This document shows, piece after piece, positions 28,622-37,805 of a stretch of 64,000 bases of DNA. Under the pieces are notes generated by a model that worked only from the letters and a program-made list of their open reading frames with translations, ran no database searches and was not told the origin of the DNA. The number at the start of each line of letters is the position of its first letter. Within the stretch, counting starts at the first letter, position 1. The stretch comes from CAZSDP01 sp964605665 (GTDB lineage Bacteria; Planctomycetota; UBA8108; UBA1146), in NCBI GenBank assembly GCA_964605665.1, contig CAZSDP010000001.1, positions 267,150 to 331,149 on the forward strand. Reading direction: 5' to 3'. Position numbers and translations under genes: made by a program.

Positions 28622-29182
28622 TCAAATCTCCATCAACTCTTCCGTTTTGCGGCCAAGATCTTGGTCGACCTCAGACTCCATCTCCTTGGTCTTCGCCTGA
28701 ATATCGTCCTTCAGACGCTTGAGATCGTCCTCGCTGAAGGTTCCAGACTTCTGTGAAGCCTCTCCCTGCTTATTGGCGTCGCGACGGACGTTTCGAATCG
28801 CAACCCGAGCTTCTTCGGCGACTTCCTTGGCTCGAGAAACCAGCTTTTTGCGTCGCTCTTCAGACAACGGGGGCACCTTCAGTCGGAGAATCTTCCCGTC
28901 AGAATTGGGCGTAATTCCCAGATCCGATTTCAAAATTCCCTTTTCGATGTCACTGATCGCGCTCACATCAAATGGCTTGATCACGATTTGATCTGCCTCT
29001 GGTACCGAAATGCTGGCGATCTGCTTCAACGGCGTCGGGCTCCCGTAGTAGTCGACCCGGATCGGTTCGACGAGGCCTGGGTGCGCACGCCCGGTCCGCA
29101 TCCCCCGCATCTCATTGCGGAAGACCTCTACAGCTTTCAGCATACGTTCCTCAAGATCGAGCAAGATGTCGTCGTATTCCAT
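28622..29182 (-). CDS. frr: Ribosome recycling factor
   Basis: RRF, with EF-G, splits the post-termination ribosome. The 186-residue length is normal. Family segments include FRNEMRGMRTGRAHPGLVEPIRVDYYGSPTPLKQIASI near the N-terminus and LRLKVPPLSEERRK in the middle, followed by the long helical bundle. It closes the conserved rpsB-tsf-pyrH-frr order, 32 bp after pyrH. Confidence 0.96.
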   Translation of the reverse strand: MEYDDILLDLEERMLKAVEVFRNEMRGMRTGRAHPGLVEPIRVDYYGSPTPLKQIASISVPEADQIVIKPFDVSAISDIEKGILKSDLGITPNSDGKILRLKVPPLSEERRKKLVSRAKEVAEEARVAIRNVRRDANKQGEASQKSGTFSEDDLKRLKDDIQAKTKEMESEVDQDLGRKTEELMEI

Positions 29183-29214
29183 CAGTTCCCCTCGCCAAAG
29201 GCCTCGGAGTTAAT

Positions 29215-29928
29215 TCAGAGTGCGTCAGGGATAACGACTGTCCCGACGTCGGCTCCCTCGATCGCGCTTGTAAGCGCCCCCGGATCAACCACCGAAAAGA
29301 CGCGAATCGGTAGTTGGTGCTCCCGACACAGAGCCACTGCCGTGGCATCCATCACCTGAAGCTTTTGCTCTAGAACTTCTGTAAAGGTCACGGTCGAGAG
29401 TCTCGTGGCAGTCCGATCTATTTTCGGATCTGCGCTGTAGACACCATCGACTTGGGTTGCCTTGAGCAGTTCATCGCAGTCGAGCTCAAGGGCCCGGAGT
29501 GAAGCGCAAGTGTCGGTCGTGAAGAATGGATGGCCAGTTCCCCCTGCCAAAACCGCGATGACACCGGCGGAGAGCCGATCTCGCACTTGAGGAGCGGAAA
29601 AGAGCGCTGTGCTTCCTCCGGTAGGCCATGGGGAAAACACCTCTGCGGCGGCACCCAATTCGCGGAGTGCTGCGCCCAAAAGAATGCCATTCATGACCGT
29701 CGCGAGCATTCCTGCAGTGTCAGCATCTGTTCGAGAGAGCCCAGGTAACTGGAGTGCACCTCCGCGACAGAGGTTTCCTCCGCCGACGACGATTCCGATT
29801 TGGACTCCCGCACGAGAACCATCGAGGACGTTCTGAGCAATCTGGCTGAACGCCTCGGCATTGAGCCCGCCTCCCGATTCTCCTCCCAACGCCTCACCGC
29901 TGAGTTTCAGGAGCACCCGACGAGTCAT
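29215..29928 (-). CDS. pyrH: UMP kinase
   Basis: PyrH phosphorylates UMP to UDP using ATP and belongs to the amino acid kinase fold. The 237-residue product begins with RRVLLKLSGEAL, has GGGNLCRG near residue 55 and KATQVDGVYSADP near 160, all diagnostic. The ATG at 29928 has AGAGGCGAG upstream; the frame continues upstream to 30042 but without family likeness. It lies between tsf and frr in the usual order. Confidence 0.96.
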   Translation of the reverse strand: MTRRVLLKLSGEALGGESGGGLNAEAFSQIAQNVLDGSRAGVQIGIVVGGGNLCRGGALQLPGLSRTDADTAGMLATVMNGILLGAALRELGAAAEVFSPWPTGGSTALFSAPQVRDRLSAGVIAVLAGGTGHPFFTTDTCASLRALELDCDELLKATQVDGVYSADPKIDRTATRLSTVTFTEVLEQKLQVMDATAVALCREHQLPIRVFSVVDPGALTSAIEGADVGTVVIPDAL

Positions 29929-30072
29929 CTGCTCGCCTCTAGACGGTTGCGGAACTCGGCTGCTCCGACTCTTTGATGAGCGGGTAGGAAAATCAAATCG
30001 CACTCCTCGATGGTCAGACCAAAACGGATCCGGTCTGACCATGTCCTAGCGATTCCGGCACTCTCGTCGCGA

Positions 30073-30660
30073 TTAGCTGCCCAATTGCAAACGAGAGAAT
30101 CTTTTGATGACAATGTTCTCGCCCAGAGTCCCGATCGTCTCCGTCAAGACCTCTTGAACAGTCTTGTCATTGTCCTTCACGAAGGCCTGATTCAAGAGAC
30201 AGTTCTCGGCGTAGAACTTCTCAAGCTTGCCCTCGACGATCTTCTCCCGGATGTTCTCTGGCTTATCTTGCACCTGACCCAGGTAGATCTCGCGCTCTTT
30301 ATTGACGATGCCCGGATCTAAGTCGTCCGGGGTAATCGCCAGGGGGCTCGTGGCGCAGACATGCATCGCCAGGTCTTTGATGAACGCTTGAAACTTATCG
30401 TTCTTCGCAACGAAGTCAGTTTCACATGCGACCTCAACGAGGACTCCAATCCGGCCGCCATGAACATAGTGGCCAATCCACCCTTGCTCAGTGGCGCGAT
30501 CGGACTTCTTCGCCGCAATCTTGGCATCCTGCTGGCGGATGAGTACTTCCGCCTTATCCATATCACCGTCGCAGTCTTTCAGCGCATTCTTGCATGCCAT
30601 CATGCTTGCGCCGGTCTTACTCCGCAGTTCGGCCACCATCTTGGCGGAAATATCAGCCAT
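30073..30660 (-). CDS. tsf: Translation elongation factor Ts
   Basis: EF-Ts is the nucleotide exchange factor for EF-Tu. The N-terminal UBA-like domain has VAELRSKTGASMMACKNAL and the core has CETDFVAKND, the EF-Tu contact motif. At 195 residues it is the short form, like that of Thermus, with a single core subdomain. The ATG at 30660 is preceded by AGAGGAT. It follows rpsB by about 170 bp. Confidence 0.96.
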   Translation of the reverse strand: MADISAKMVAELRSKTGASMMACKNALKDCDGDMDKAEVLIRQQDAKIAAKKSDRATEQGWIGHYVHGGRIGVLVEVACETDFVAKNDKFQAFIKDLAMHVCATSPLAITPDDLDPGIVNKEREIYLGQVQDKPENIREKIVEGKLEKFYAENCLLNQAFVKDNDKTVQEVLTETIGTLGENIVIKRFSRLQLGS

Positions 30661-30829
30661 CGTTCGTATCCTCTGACTCCGCGGAACCCCTGTTCGAGTT
30701 CCTGATTCTCTTTCGCTCATATCGAGGACGAATGCCCCGACGCGCATTCCTCATTGTCGGTCAAATCGTGGTCGAACCCGATCCCCAACCACGACAGATC
30801 GGAAATCAAGGGTGACTTGAGAGGCTCGG

Positions 30830-31714
30830 CTAGCTCTCGGAAGTCGCTCCAGCAGCAGACTCTGCCGGCGGCTCGCTCTTCGCGGAAGAAGCGCTCTCGC
30901 TTCCCCCTGCCTGTTCCTGCTTGTTCGCGTCAGCTTTCGCTTCTTGAGCTGCCGCTGCCCGCTCCTTTGCTTTTTGACGAGCCTCTGCTTCTTCCTCTTG
31001 TCGCTTCTTTTCTTCCTCGGCCTGACGTGCGACCAATTTATCGCGGCCAGTTAGGATCGAGTTCGCTAAGGTCGCGAGAACAACCTCTATCGACCGGTAT
31101 GCATCATCATTGCCTGGAATCACCAGATCGACCTTGCGAGGATCACAGTCTGTATCGACCAGACCGATCACTGGAATTCCCAAGGAACGAGCTTCATTCA
31201 CCGCGATTTCATCTCGACGAATATCAGCAACGACGACGGCCCCGGGCAAACGGTTCATTTTCCGAACACCCTCAAGGTTGCGGGTGATCTTTCTTCGTTC
31301 TCTCCGGATACTGGAGATCTCTTTCTTCTTCCTCACGACGGATGTATCCGCCTCCATCCGCTCCAGCTCCTCGAGGCGTCGTAGGCGCGAACGAATGGTG
31401 TGGAAGTTTGTGAGGGTACCGCCCAGCCAACGGTGGGTGACCCAGTGCATGCCACACCGCTGAGCCTGCTCTTCCACGATGTCTTTGGCTTGCGCCTTGG
31501 TACCTACAAAGATCACTTCATGTCCCGCCTCAACCAAGTGGCTGAGGAAGTGGGCGCCTCGTAACAGCCCTTTGATCGTCTCTCGTAGGTCTACAATGTG
31601 GATCCGATTATGCTTTTGGTGGATGTAGGGCTCCATCGCTGGATGCCAACGGCTCGATCGGTGTCCAAAATGCACTCCGGCTTCGATCAGCTCTTGTATC
31701 GAGGCGATACCCAA
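30830..31714 (-). CDS. rpsB: 30S ribosomal protein S2
   Basis: S2 binds the small-subunit head-body junction. The conserved core begins IQELIEAGVHFGHRSSRWHP and ends near SILTGRDKLVARQAEE. No ATG exists at the right place; the best start is TTG at 31714, with AAAGG upstream, giving 294 residues. A GTG further upstream is an alternative. The last 65-70 residues form a charged extension: first a Lys/Glu/Ala-rich helix, then a Ser/Ala/Glu-rich tail ending SES. It leads the rpsB-tsf-pyrH-frr operon and has a leader of about 250 nt with two stem-loops. Confidence 0.94.
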   Translation of the reverse strand: MGIASIQELIEAGVHFGHRSSRWHPAMEPYIHQKHNRIHIVDLRETIKGLLRGAHFLSHLVEAGHEVIFVGTKAQAKDIVEEQAQRCGMHWVTHRWLGGTLTNFHTIRSRLRRLEELERMEADTSVVRKKKEISSIRRERRKITRNLEGVRKMNRLPGAVVVADIRRDEIAVNEARSLGIPVIGLVDTDCDPRKVDLVIPGNDDAYRSIEVVLATLANSILTGRDKLVARQAEEEKKRQEEEAEARQKAKERAAAAQEAKADANKQEQAGGSESASSAKSEPPAESAAGATSES

Positions 31715-32109
31715 GGTGGGACCTTTCAATGTGTCCGCAATCCTGCTCACCAAGTCCACCAGCACCGGCACCCAGTGTGCACGGCGAGGACAACTCGACA
31801 AAGGACCGCGGGGAGACGCAGCGAGATCTCCAAATGCTCCGATCGAGAACCGATGAAGGCTCGATTGAACACAAGGTCGAACTCTAGACTGCACCCCCTC
31901 TGGGGTTGTGCGTCGACGGTCTCTCTTTGTTGAGAGAAACCGCTGAATCGACAGATTCTGAGGGTGCGAAGGATACCCTTGTCCAAAACCCCCATCAAGG
32001 CCAGGAATCAGGACTTATCGACAATGCATGTCCTTCATGGAAATCGCCTCTCAGGTCGCCACGCGATCCCCTCTAGGGACGTCCACGCCAGACAGAAAGG
32101 GCCGAGAAC
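31715..32109 (-). promoter_or_regulatory. rpsB leader region with stem-loops
   Basis: Read on the minus strand, a candidate promoter at 31970-31998 would start a leader of about 250 nt. It contains a hairpin at 31918-31941 (stem GGTTTCTCT/AGAGAGACC with one mismatch) and one at 31891-31911 (GCAC and CCCC pairing with GGGG and GTGC around an AA bulge). Leaders of rpsB are known to be autoregulated by S2 in proteobacteria; whether this one is homologous cannot be told. Confidence 0.4.
31970..31998 (-). promoter_or_regulatory. Candidate rpsB promoter
   Basis: On the minus strand TTGATG is followed after 17 bp by TATCCT. Spacing is ideal and both hexamers are near consensus. It drives toward rpsB. 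Confidence 0.45.
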
Positions 32110-33120
32110 TCAGTGATCGACCATTTCGTCATGCCTCTGGCGGATCTTTGACATCACCGCCTCGGCAGCGGACATCGCCCTGCGGCCCTGCTGGCCTGTT
32201 ACCGCCGGGGTGGAGCGATTTTGCACCGATTTCAGGAAAGACTCGAGTTCCGCCCGGAGAGGCTCCCAATTGGGGATCTCCAGCTGCTCCCGACGGAGCA
32301 CTTTCGAGATAAAGCCCAATTCGCCTTCTGGATCAGTGATTCGACCGGACGCATCGAGGAAGTCGCGGGGATCATAGTCTTCGGCAAGGGTGAGGTGGAC
32401 TCCGGTACGTTGAACCAAGTCCAAACTGATGTAACCACCAGCGCTGAAAATTCGAATTTTGCGCGATTTTTCGAGAGCGACCCGACTCGTCTTGACCATG
32501 GCAGCTTGTCCGCCGGCAAACCGGAGCACAGCCATCGCCAAATCTTCGGTGGGCGAGAAGACCGGGGTCCCGAGGGCGGTGAGATCCTCGATCTCCTCCG
32601 AAATCACGTGTAAGACCAAATCGATGTCGTGGATCATCAAGTCTAGGACAACACTGACTTCCGTTGATCGGAGATTGAAGGGATGAATTCGATCCGCCTC
32701 GATAAACAACGGGCGATCGATTCTCGGCAGTGCTGCGACAAGGCACGGATTGAATCGCTCAATGTGCCCCACCTGAAGGAGCGCTCCGCTTGAATCAGCA
32801 AGTGAGATCATCTGATCAGCCTCTTCAAGCGTGACCGCAAGAGGCTTTTCAACGAGCACGCCCTTGCCCGCCTCCAAGAACGGCTTGGCAGACTCGAGGT
32901 GATTCGGAGTTGGAGTCACAATACTGACCGCGTCGACTTGAGAAATCAGATCGTCTGGAGAGTCGAATACAGAAACCCCAAATCGATCAGCGATTTCTTG
33001 GGCTCGGACTCGATCTTGATCACAAACACCCACCAGCTCTGCATCAGGAATTTCATTGTACACTCGGGCGTGATGCTGTCCGAGGTGCCCAACACCGACC
33101 ACTCCGACTTTCATAGTCAT
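32110..33120 (-). CDS. Gfo/Idh/MocA-family oxidoreductase, possible GnnA-like UDP-sugar dehydrogenase
   Basis: This 336-residue protein has the NAD(P)-binding motif GVVGVGHLGQHHARV at the N-terminus, the EKPLAV lysine motif near residue 93, HIERFNP near 120 and the HDIDL active-site motif near 165, all standard for Gfo/Idh/MocA enzymes. It lies 125 bp downstream of lpxA in the same direction. In bacteria that make 2,3-diamino lipid A (Acidithiobacillus, Leptospira), the dehydrogenase GnnA of this family oxidises UDP-GlcNAc at C3 and is paired with the aminotransferase GnnB. No aminotransferase is in this window, so the GnnA idea is inference from context. Other sugar substrates are possible. 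Confidence 0.85.
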   Translation of the reverse strand: MTMKVGVVGVGHLGQHHARVYNEIPDAELVGVCDQDRVRAQEIADRFGVSVFDSPDDLISQVDAVSIVTPTPNHLESAKPFLEAGKGVLVEKPLAVTLEEADQMISLADSSGALLQVGHIERFNPCLVAALPRIDRPLFIEADRIHPFNLRSTEVSVVLDLMIHDIDLVLHVISEEIEDLTALGTPVFSPTEDLAMAVLRFAGGQAAMVKTSRVALEKSRKIRIFSAGGYISLDLVQRTGVHLTLAEDYDPRDFLDASGRITDPEGELGFISKVLRREQLEIPNWEPLRAELESFLKSVQNRSTPAVTGQQGRRAMSAAEAVMSKIRQRHDEMVDH

Positions 33121-33245
33121 CTCATTTCGCTCTGGGATGGAAGGGTAGAGTTGATCTCCGAAGATCCACGATCACTCCAGTATTCTAGAAACCGGTCAGA
33201 GATCTTCGAATCGAATCGTAATAACGGAGCGACTCCGTTTCGATC

Positions 33246-34040
33246 TCAAGGCTGACGAGCTCGTCCCTGCTTTCCGGCTTCTGCCTCGCGGAGGAATGTT
33301 CGCAAGGCCAACCCTTCATCGGGAACCTCGCCTCGCTTTTCGAGCAGCTCAAATGCCTCTCTCCGAATGACCTTATGGCTATAGAGAAGTCGCTGAGCTT
33401 CCTTCAACCATGCGATGGAATTATCGGAAGCACCTGCGCGCTTCAAACCAACTTTATTGACGGCTCGCACCCTGGATGGATGACCCTCAGTGATCATGAA
33501 TGGCGGGGCATCCGATGTCACCCGTGTCATCCCTCCGATAAATGCCAGCTTTCCTATCGTCACAAAGTGATGTACCGCTGAGAGTCCGCCGAATCCGACA
33601 CCGTCTTGAACGATGACATGTCCCCCTAGCTGAACTCCGTTCGCAAGGATAATTGAATTCCCCAAAATACAATCGTGAGCGACATGAACACCTGCAAGCA
33701 GTAAGCAGTCACTTCCGATTCGAGTTTCCCCACCGCCAAGCCCAGTCCCCCGATTGACGGTCACGCATTCACGAAAAACATTGCGATCGCCGACGTGCAG
33801 CCAACACTCCTCACCGACATACTTTCGGTCTTGAGCGTCAGCTCCGATGACTGCTCCCGGGAAAATCTGGTTATCCCTCCCCAGGACCGTATGGGAGAGT
33901 ATTGAAGCATGATGCATGACTTCGGTGCCCACGCCCACACGAACCTTGGGTCCAACCCATGAGTACGCACCGATGACGGCGCCGTCTTCAATCTCGGCAG
34001 TCGAATCGATAATCGCCGTCGGATGAATCTCAGCACTCAA
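33246..34040 (-). CDS. lpxA: UDP-N-acetylglucosamine O-acyltransferase
   Basis: LpxA transfers a 3-hydroxyacyl chain from ACP to the sugar 3-position, the first lipid A step. The 264-residue protein is a left-handed beta-helix with hexapeptide repeats from the N-terminus, the catalytic histidine segment GVHVAHDCILGN near residue 120, the HVIVQDGVGFGGLSAVHHF region, and the helical C-terminal domain beginning AVNKVGLKRAG. The likely start is a TTG preceded by GGGGA. It lies downstream of lpxC-fabZ by 430 bp and upstream of the Gfo/Idh gene. Confidence 0.95.
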   Translation of the reverse strand: MSAEIHPTAIIDSTAEIEDGAVIGAYSWVGPKVRVGVGTEVMHHASILSHTVLGRDNQIFPGAVIGADAQDRKYVGEECWLHVGDRNVFRECVTVNRGTGLGGGETRIGSDCLLLAGVHVAHDCILGNSIILANGVQLGGHVIVQDGVGFGGLSAVHHFVTIGKLAFIGGMTRVTSDAPPFMITEGHPSRVRAVNKVGLKRAGASDNSIAWLKEAQRLLYSHKVIRREAFELLEKRGEVPDEGLALRTFLREAEAGKQGRARQP

Positions 34041-34469
34041 TCGTAATCCCCATTCTCAAACTCGCCTTGGCATTCAAACCTAGGATCTCGAAGTTGTTGC
34101 CTGCTTGGTGCGTTGTTCCACCGCACCCGACATGAACGAGCCTTGTAGCTACGAACTGAGTCGACACCGTTCAAAGATTCCTGAATGGCGCAACTGACCA
34201 CGACACTCTGGAACTTCTCATACTGTCAAACTCATACTGGGCGGCGATCTGGGGCCTTCCCTCCGGGCAGCGCGCCAAGCGGCCGGCATCCTAAAGGCAC
34301 TCGACCGCAGAGTGCAAGCGGAGCTATCGTGGGAGTGAGCATCGACGGAAATCCAACTAAATAAGGGAGCTGTGACAATTGAAGCCAGAGCCCGAACCCC
34401 AAACTCCACCGCCAAATGGGGGGTACAGCTCAAACTGATCCTGAATCGGGGACGCGACCGCCGGCTCTT
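34041..34469. other. Intergenic region between lpxC-fabZ and lpxA
   Basis: These 429 bp are unexpectedly long for two genes of one pathway in the same direction. I find no convincing gene; a minus-strand frame of about 70 codons at 34218-34433 has no family likeness. A separate lpxA promoter may lie here. Confidence 0.4.
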
Positions 34470-35783
34470 TTAATATGCGTCCACAATCATGAACCGTATC
34501 AAAGCCTCCGCGACGACTTGGCCCTCGACCAGTGCTCGCCCTTGGACTTGACCAGTGCGACTGCGCAACTTCTTCAAGTCAGCCTCAAGAATCAACTGGT
34601 CGCCCGGAACAACAGTCTTTCGAAACTTGACGTTGTCGATGCTTAAGATGTAAGCCAATTTGTTGATGTCTTCAGTGTTTCTCAACAGCAAGACGCCGGC
34701 GAGTTGAGCCATCGCTTCGATTTGTAAAACTCCCGGCATCACCGGTTGACCAGGAAAGTGACCTTGGAAAAACTCTTCGTTGTAGGTCACATTTTTCAAT
34801 CCAACAGCTCGAGAGTTTTCATCGATCTCAAGAATCCGGTCCACGAGCAAGAATGGATACCGGTGAGGAAGAATCTTCTGTATCTGACGAATCTCAAGTC
34901 CACTTTGAGAACCGATCAGAATCTCTTCCACCTCACGCTCTCTTGAATAGCGATCCGCAAGGCGAACTGCGAGTTCACAATTCAGAGAGTGACCCGATCG
35001 GTGCGCAACCAGGTGACCAGAGATTTTCGCCCCTAGTGAATAGAGGTCACCGACCAAGTCGAGCATCTTGTGGCGGACCAGCTCATCTGGGAAACGAAAC
35101 TCATTGTCGATAGGACCATCTGGGCCGATCACGAGCGTATTGGAAGTACTCGCCCCTCGCCCCAAACCGCGACTCTGAAGTTCTTTCACCTCTGAGTGCA
35201 TCACGAAAGTTCTCGCAGGAGCGATCTCCCGACGAAATGTCTCAGGATCGATAGTGAAGCTCTGGTATTGGGTGACGGTCTGGGAACCGACGTAGTGCAA
35301 GGTGTAACTCACACGAAATCGGTCATCCGCGGGGAGAGCAACCAAAGACGCGTTTTCCGCTTGAACACCTGTCGACTCGCGAATCATCAGGGTACGTCCG
35401 CGACTCTCCTGCTCGATCAACCCACAGCTTTCGATCCCGTCGTAGAAATCGACGGCACTCCCGTCCATTCCGGGGACTTCTGGGCCAGTGATTTCGATCA
35501 AGAGATTTTGAATACCGAGGACATGAAGCACCGCCAGAAGGTGCTCCACGGTATGCACCTCTGCTTCCCCCACCGCGAAGCTGGTGCGTCGTGGATGCTC
35601 TCGCCGATTCTCTAAGTCGATGGGGATACGCGCGTCAGGCCCAAGATCTGTTCGAACGAACACGATGCCGTGACCGACATCTGCAGGCCTCAGACGGACC
35701 GTGGACTCTTCTCCGGTGTGTAACCCTACCCCAGAGAATTCAATCTCTTCACCGATCGTGCGTTGTCGCCAACTTGAGGACAC
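34470..35783 (-). CDS. lpxC-fabZ: LpxC-FabZ fusion: UDP-3-O-acyl-GlcNAc deacetylase / 3-hydroxyacyl-ACP dehydratase
   Basis: Residues 1 to about 285 are LpxC, the zinc deacetylase that commits lipid A synthesis: the zinc ligands are His81 (TVEHLLAVLH), His238 and Asp242 (RHKMLDLVGD), and the catalytic His265 is in HRSGHSLN. Residues about 295-437 are FabZ, the hot-dog dehydratase of fatty acid elongation: catalytic His307 is in ILPHRYPFLLVDRI and Glu356 in GVLQIEAMAQ. Both halves are complete. The start is GTG with GGGAGG upstream. The two enzymes compete for the same 3-hydroxyacyl-ACP pool, which may explain the fusion. LpxC-FabZ fusions are known in Bacteroidetes and some other phyla. ompH ends 11 bp upstream. 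Confidence 0.96.
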   Translation of the reverse strand: MSSSWRQRTIGEEIEFSGVGLHTGEESTVRLRPADVGHGIVFVRTDLGPDARIPIDLENRREHPRRTSFAVGEAEVHTVEHLLAVLHVLGIQNLLIEITGPEVPGMDGSAVDFYDGIESCGLIEQESRGRTLMIRESTGVQAENASLVALPADDRFRVSYTLHYVGSQTVTQYQSFTIDPETFRREIAPARTFVMHSEVKELQSRGLGRGASTSNTLVIGPDGPIDNEFRFPDELVRHKMLDLVGDLYSLGAKISGHLVAHRSGHSLNCELAVRLADRYSREREVEEILIGSQSGLEIRQIQKILPHRYPFLLVDRILEIDENSRAVGLKNVTYNEEFFQGHFPGQPVMPGVLQIEAMAQLAGVLLLRNTEDINKLAYILSIDNVKFRKTVVPGDQLILEADLKKLRSRTGQVQGRALVEGQVVAEALIRFMIVDAY

Positions 35784-35794
35784 CGAGCCTCCCG

Positions 35795-36376
35795 CTAGTT
35801 CTTGAGTGCTTCGATGACCCGGTCGGTGATGTCAAATCCCGGTCGGGCGAAGAAAGCGGTATTCCAAACAACTGCGGTCTTTGGAATTTTGAACTCTCGC
35901 TGCAACACGATATCAAAACCCTCTCGGTCGCAAACGATCGCGACAACCGCCTCAATTTCTTTCAACAGATTCTCTCTCGCTGTCAGGACTCGGGTCGCCA
36001 TCTCTCTTTCAAATTGCTCACTTTGAAACTTGAGATCTGCCTGCTTCTGCACCATTTCTCGTTGAATTCGTTGGTATTCATCAGAACCTGAAGCCACCAA
36101 GGCCAATTCCCCCTTGAGACGTTCCAGTTCTTTACGACGAGCACTCACCAGCTGAACAATCTCTTCATCTCTTGCCTGCAGCGAAGACTCCATCGCTTCC
36201 CGCTGGGGAGCACCGTCAAAAACGCGCTCAAGATCGACCACGCATACTCGGGCGGGTTCCCCAACCGCGGGCCCACTGCCAGAGGAAACTTCACCCCAGC
36301 CGATCAACACGACAGAAAAGAGGACGACCCCCAACATCACGTGACGGTATCCAAAACTGCCAACCTCGAAACTCAT
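35795..36376 (-). CDS. OmpH/Skp-family periplasmic chaperone
   Basis: Skp-like proteins hold unfolded outer-membrane proteins in the periplasm. The 193-residue product has a signal peptide (VMLGVVLFSVVLIGWG), then CVVDLERVFDGAPQR, matching the start of the OmpH core, and a long charged coiled coil from about 65 to 145 with the tip region. The ATG has GGGAGAG upstream. The gene is 11 bp from lpxC-fabZ, the same association with lipid A genes seen in proteobacteria. It supports an outer membrane with beta-barrel proteins. Confidence 0.9.
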   Translation of the reverse strand: MSFEVGSFGYRHVMLGVVLFSVVLIGWGEVSSGSGPAVGEPARVCVVDLERVFDGAPQREAMESSLQARDEEIVQLVSARRKELERLKGELALVASGSDEYQRIQREMVQKQADLKFQSEQFEREMATRVLTARENLLKEIEAVVAIVCDREGFDIVLQREFKIPKTAVVWNTAFFARPGFDITDRVIEALKN

Positions 36377-36461
36377 GAACTCTCCCTCTCAGTGGGTCGT
36401 CTGCAATTTCCGCCTCGTCGTCCACAGATCATCGTTGACCTCACGGTCACTCGACGCTCGA

Positions 36462-37805
36462 TCAAAACTCGTCTCGGTACGGAGAGAGGTCCTCGAATCG
36501 AAGCTGTTCCCCGATGAATGCCAGATCGACTGATCCGGTCGGGCCATTTCTTTGCTTCGCGATGATGACCTCCGCCTTCCCTTTCGATTCTTCCTTCTCA
36601 GGATGGTAGTACTCATCTCGATAGAGAAGGAGGATCACATCGGCATCCTGTTCAATCGCACCTGATTCACGAAGATCGGACATCCGAGGCTTGTGAGATT
36701 CGCGCGATTCGACTGCACGAGAAAGCTGGGAAATGGTGATGATGGGGACTTCCAGCTCCCTTGAGAGAAGCTTGAGAGAACGGGAGATCTGCGAAATCTC
36801 CTGTTGGCGGTTCTCCTGCCGCCCACCTCCCATTTCCAACAGCTGCAGATAGTCGATCACGATCAGCCCGAGCTCGGGGTATCGTCGCTTCAGGCGGCGG
36901 GATCTACTTCGGATCGCCATTGTGTTCAGCCCCGCCGAGTCATCAACGTAAATGGGAAGCTTCGAGAGGGAAGTTGCCGCCTGCCCGAGGCGCTCCCATT
37001 CGTTCTGGCTCAAAGTCACCGAGCGCAGTTTTTGGGCAGGGATCTGACCCGCCCGGCAAAGCAAGTTGATCGCGATCTGCCGCCGATCAACCTCTAGGCT
37101 GAAGACCGCAACTGGAATCCCCTGCTGCATCGCCATGTTGTGAGCAATATTCATGGAGATCGTCGTCTTCCCCATACTAGGGCGTCCGGCGACCACAACC
37201 AATTCACCCGGGTGGAGTCCTCCACTCGTCATCTCGTCCAGCTCACGAAACCCGGTGGCCAGTCCGGTCTGACCCTTTTCCCAGCTATCGATCAGGTCGA
37301 AAGACTGGCGAACGATTTCGCGCATCGGTGCGACCTGCTTTGCACCCTCATCTCCAGTCAACTCGAGAATGGAGACTTCAGCTTGATCGAGTAGGGAACG
37401 AGCTGGCGACTGATTCTCGTAGGCATCGACCAAGACCTGATCACAGGTCTCGATCAAACCGCGACGAAGATAACGATCATGGATAATCTCAGCATACTGT
37501 TCGGCATTTGCACTTGTCTGAACGGTCTCGGTCAGACTGAGGAGAAAGTCCACATCACCGGCAGCTTCTAGCGTTCCACGACGTGCAAGGGACTCCTGCA
37601 CCAGCACGGTGTCAACATTCGCATGCTCGTCGTAGACCTCTCGGATCGACTCAAAGATCAGCTGATGTTGACGAGAAAAAAACGACTCCGAGTTCAACAA
37701 CTCGAAGATTCGAGAGGTATCACCGCACGCGAGCAGGAGCGATCCGAGCAGATTCCGCTCGGCCTCGAGACTATGAGGTGGACTGTGCGAAGTATCTTTG
37801 ATCAA
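36462..37805 (-). CDS. dnaB: Replicative DNA helicase
   Basis: DnaB unwinds DNA at the fork as a hexamer. The N-terminal domain begins PPHSLEAERNLLGSLL; the RecA-like domain has Walker A AGRPSMGKTT near residue 207, VFSLEV, and Walker B LIVIDYLQLL, then ISQLSRAVESR and the C-terminal QDADVILLLYRD. The start is set at a TTG with a strong Shine-Dalgarno (GAAGGAG, five bases before), giving 447 residues, the usual size; the frame is open upstream to 37934. It ends the rpsF-ssb-rpsR-rplI-dnaB cluster. No intein is present. Confidence 0.95.
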   Translation of the reverse strand: MIKDTSHSPPHSLEAERNLLGSLLLACGDTSRIFELLNSESFFSRQHQLIFESIREVYDEHANVDTVLVQESLARRGTLEAAGDVDFLLSLTETVQTSANAEQYAEIIHDRYLRRGLIETCDQVLVDAYENQSPARSLLDQAEVSILELTGDEGAKQVAPMREIVRQSFDLIDSWEKGQTGLATGFRELDEMTSGGLHPGELVVVAGRPSMGKTTISMNIAHNMAMQQGIPVAVFSLEVDRRQIAINLLCRAGQIPAQKLRSVTLSQNEWERLGQAATSLSKLPIYVDDSAGLNTMAIRSRSRRLKRRYPELGLIVIDYLQLLEMGGGRQENRQQEISQISRSLKLLSRELEVPIITISQLSRAVESRESHKPRMSDLRESGAIEQDADVILLLYRDEYYHPEKEESKGKAEVIIAKQRNGPTGSVDLAFIGEQLRFEDLSPYRDEF

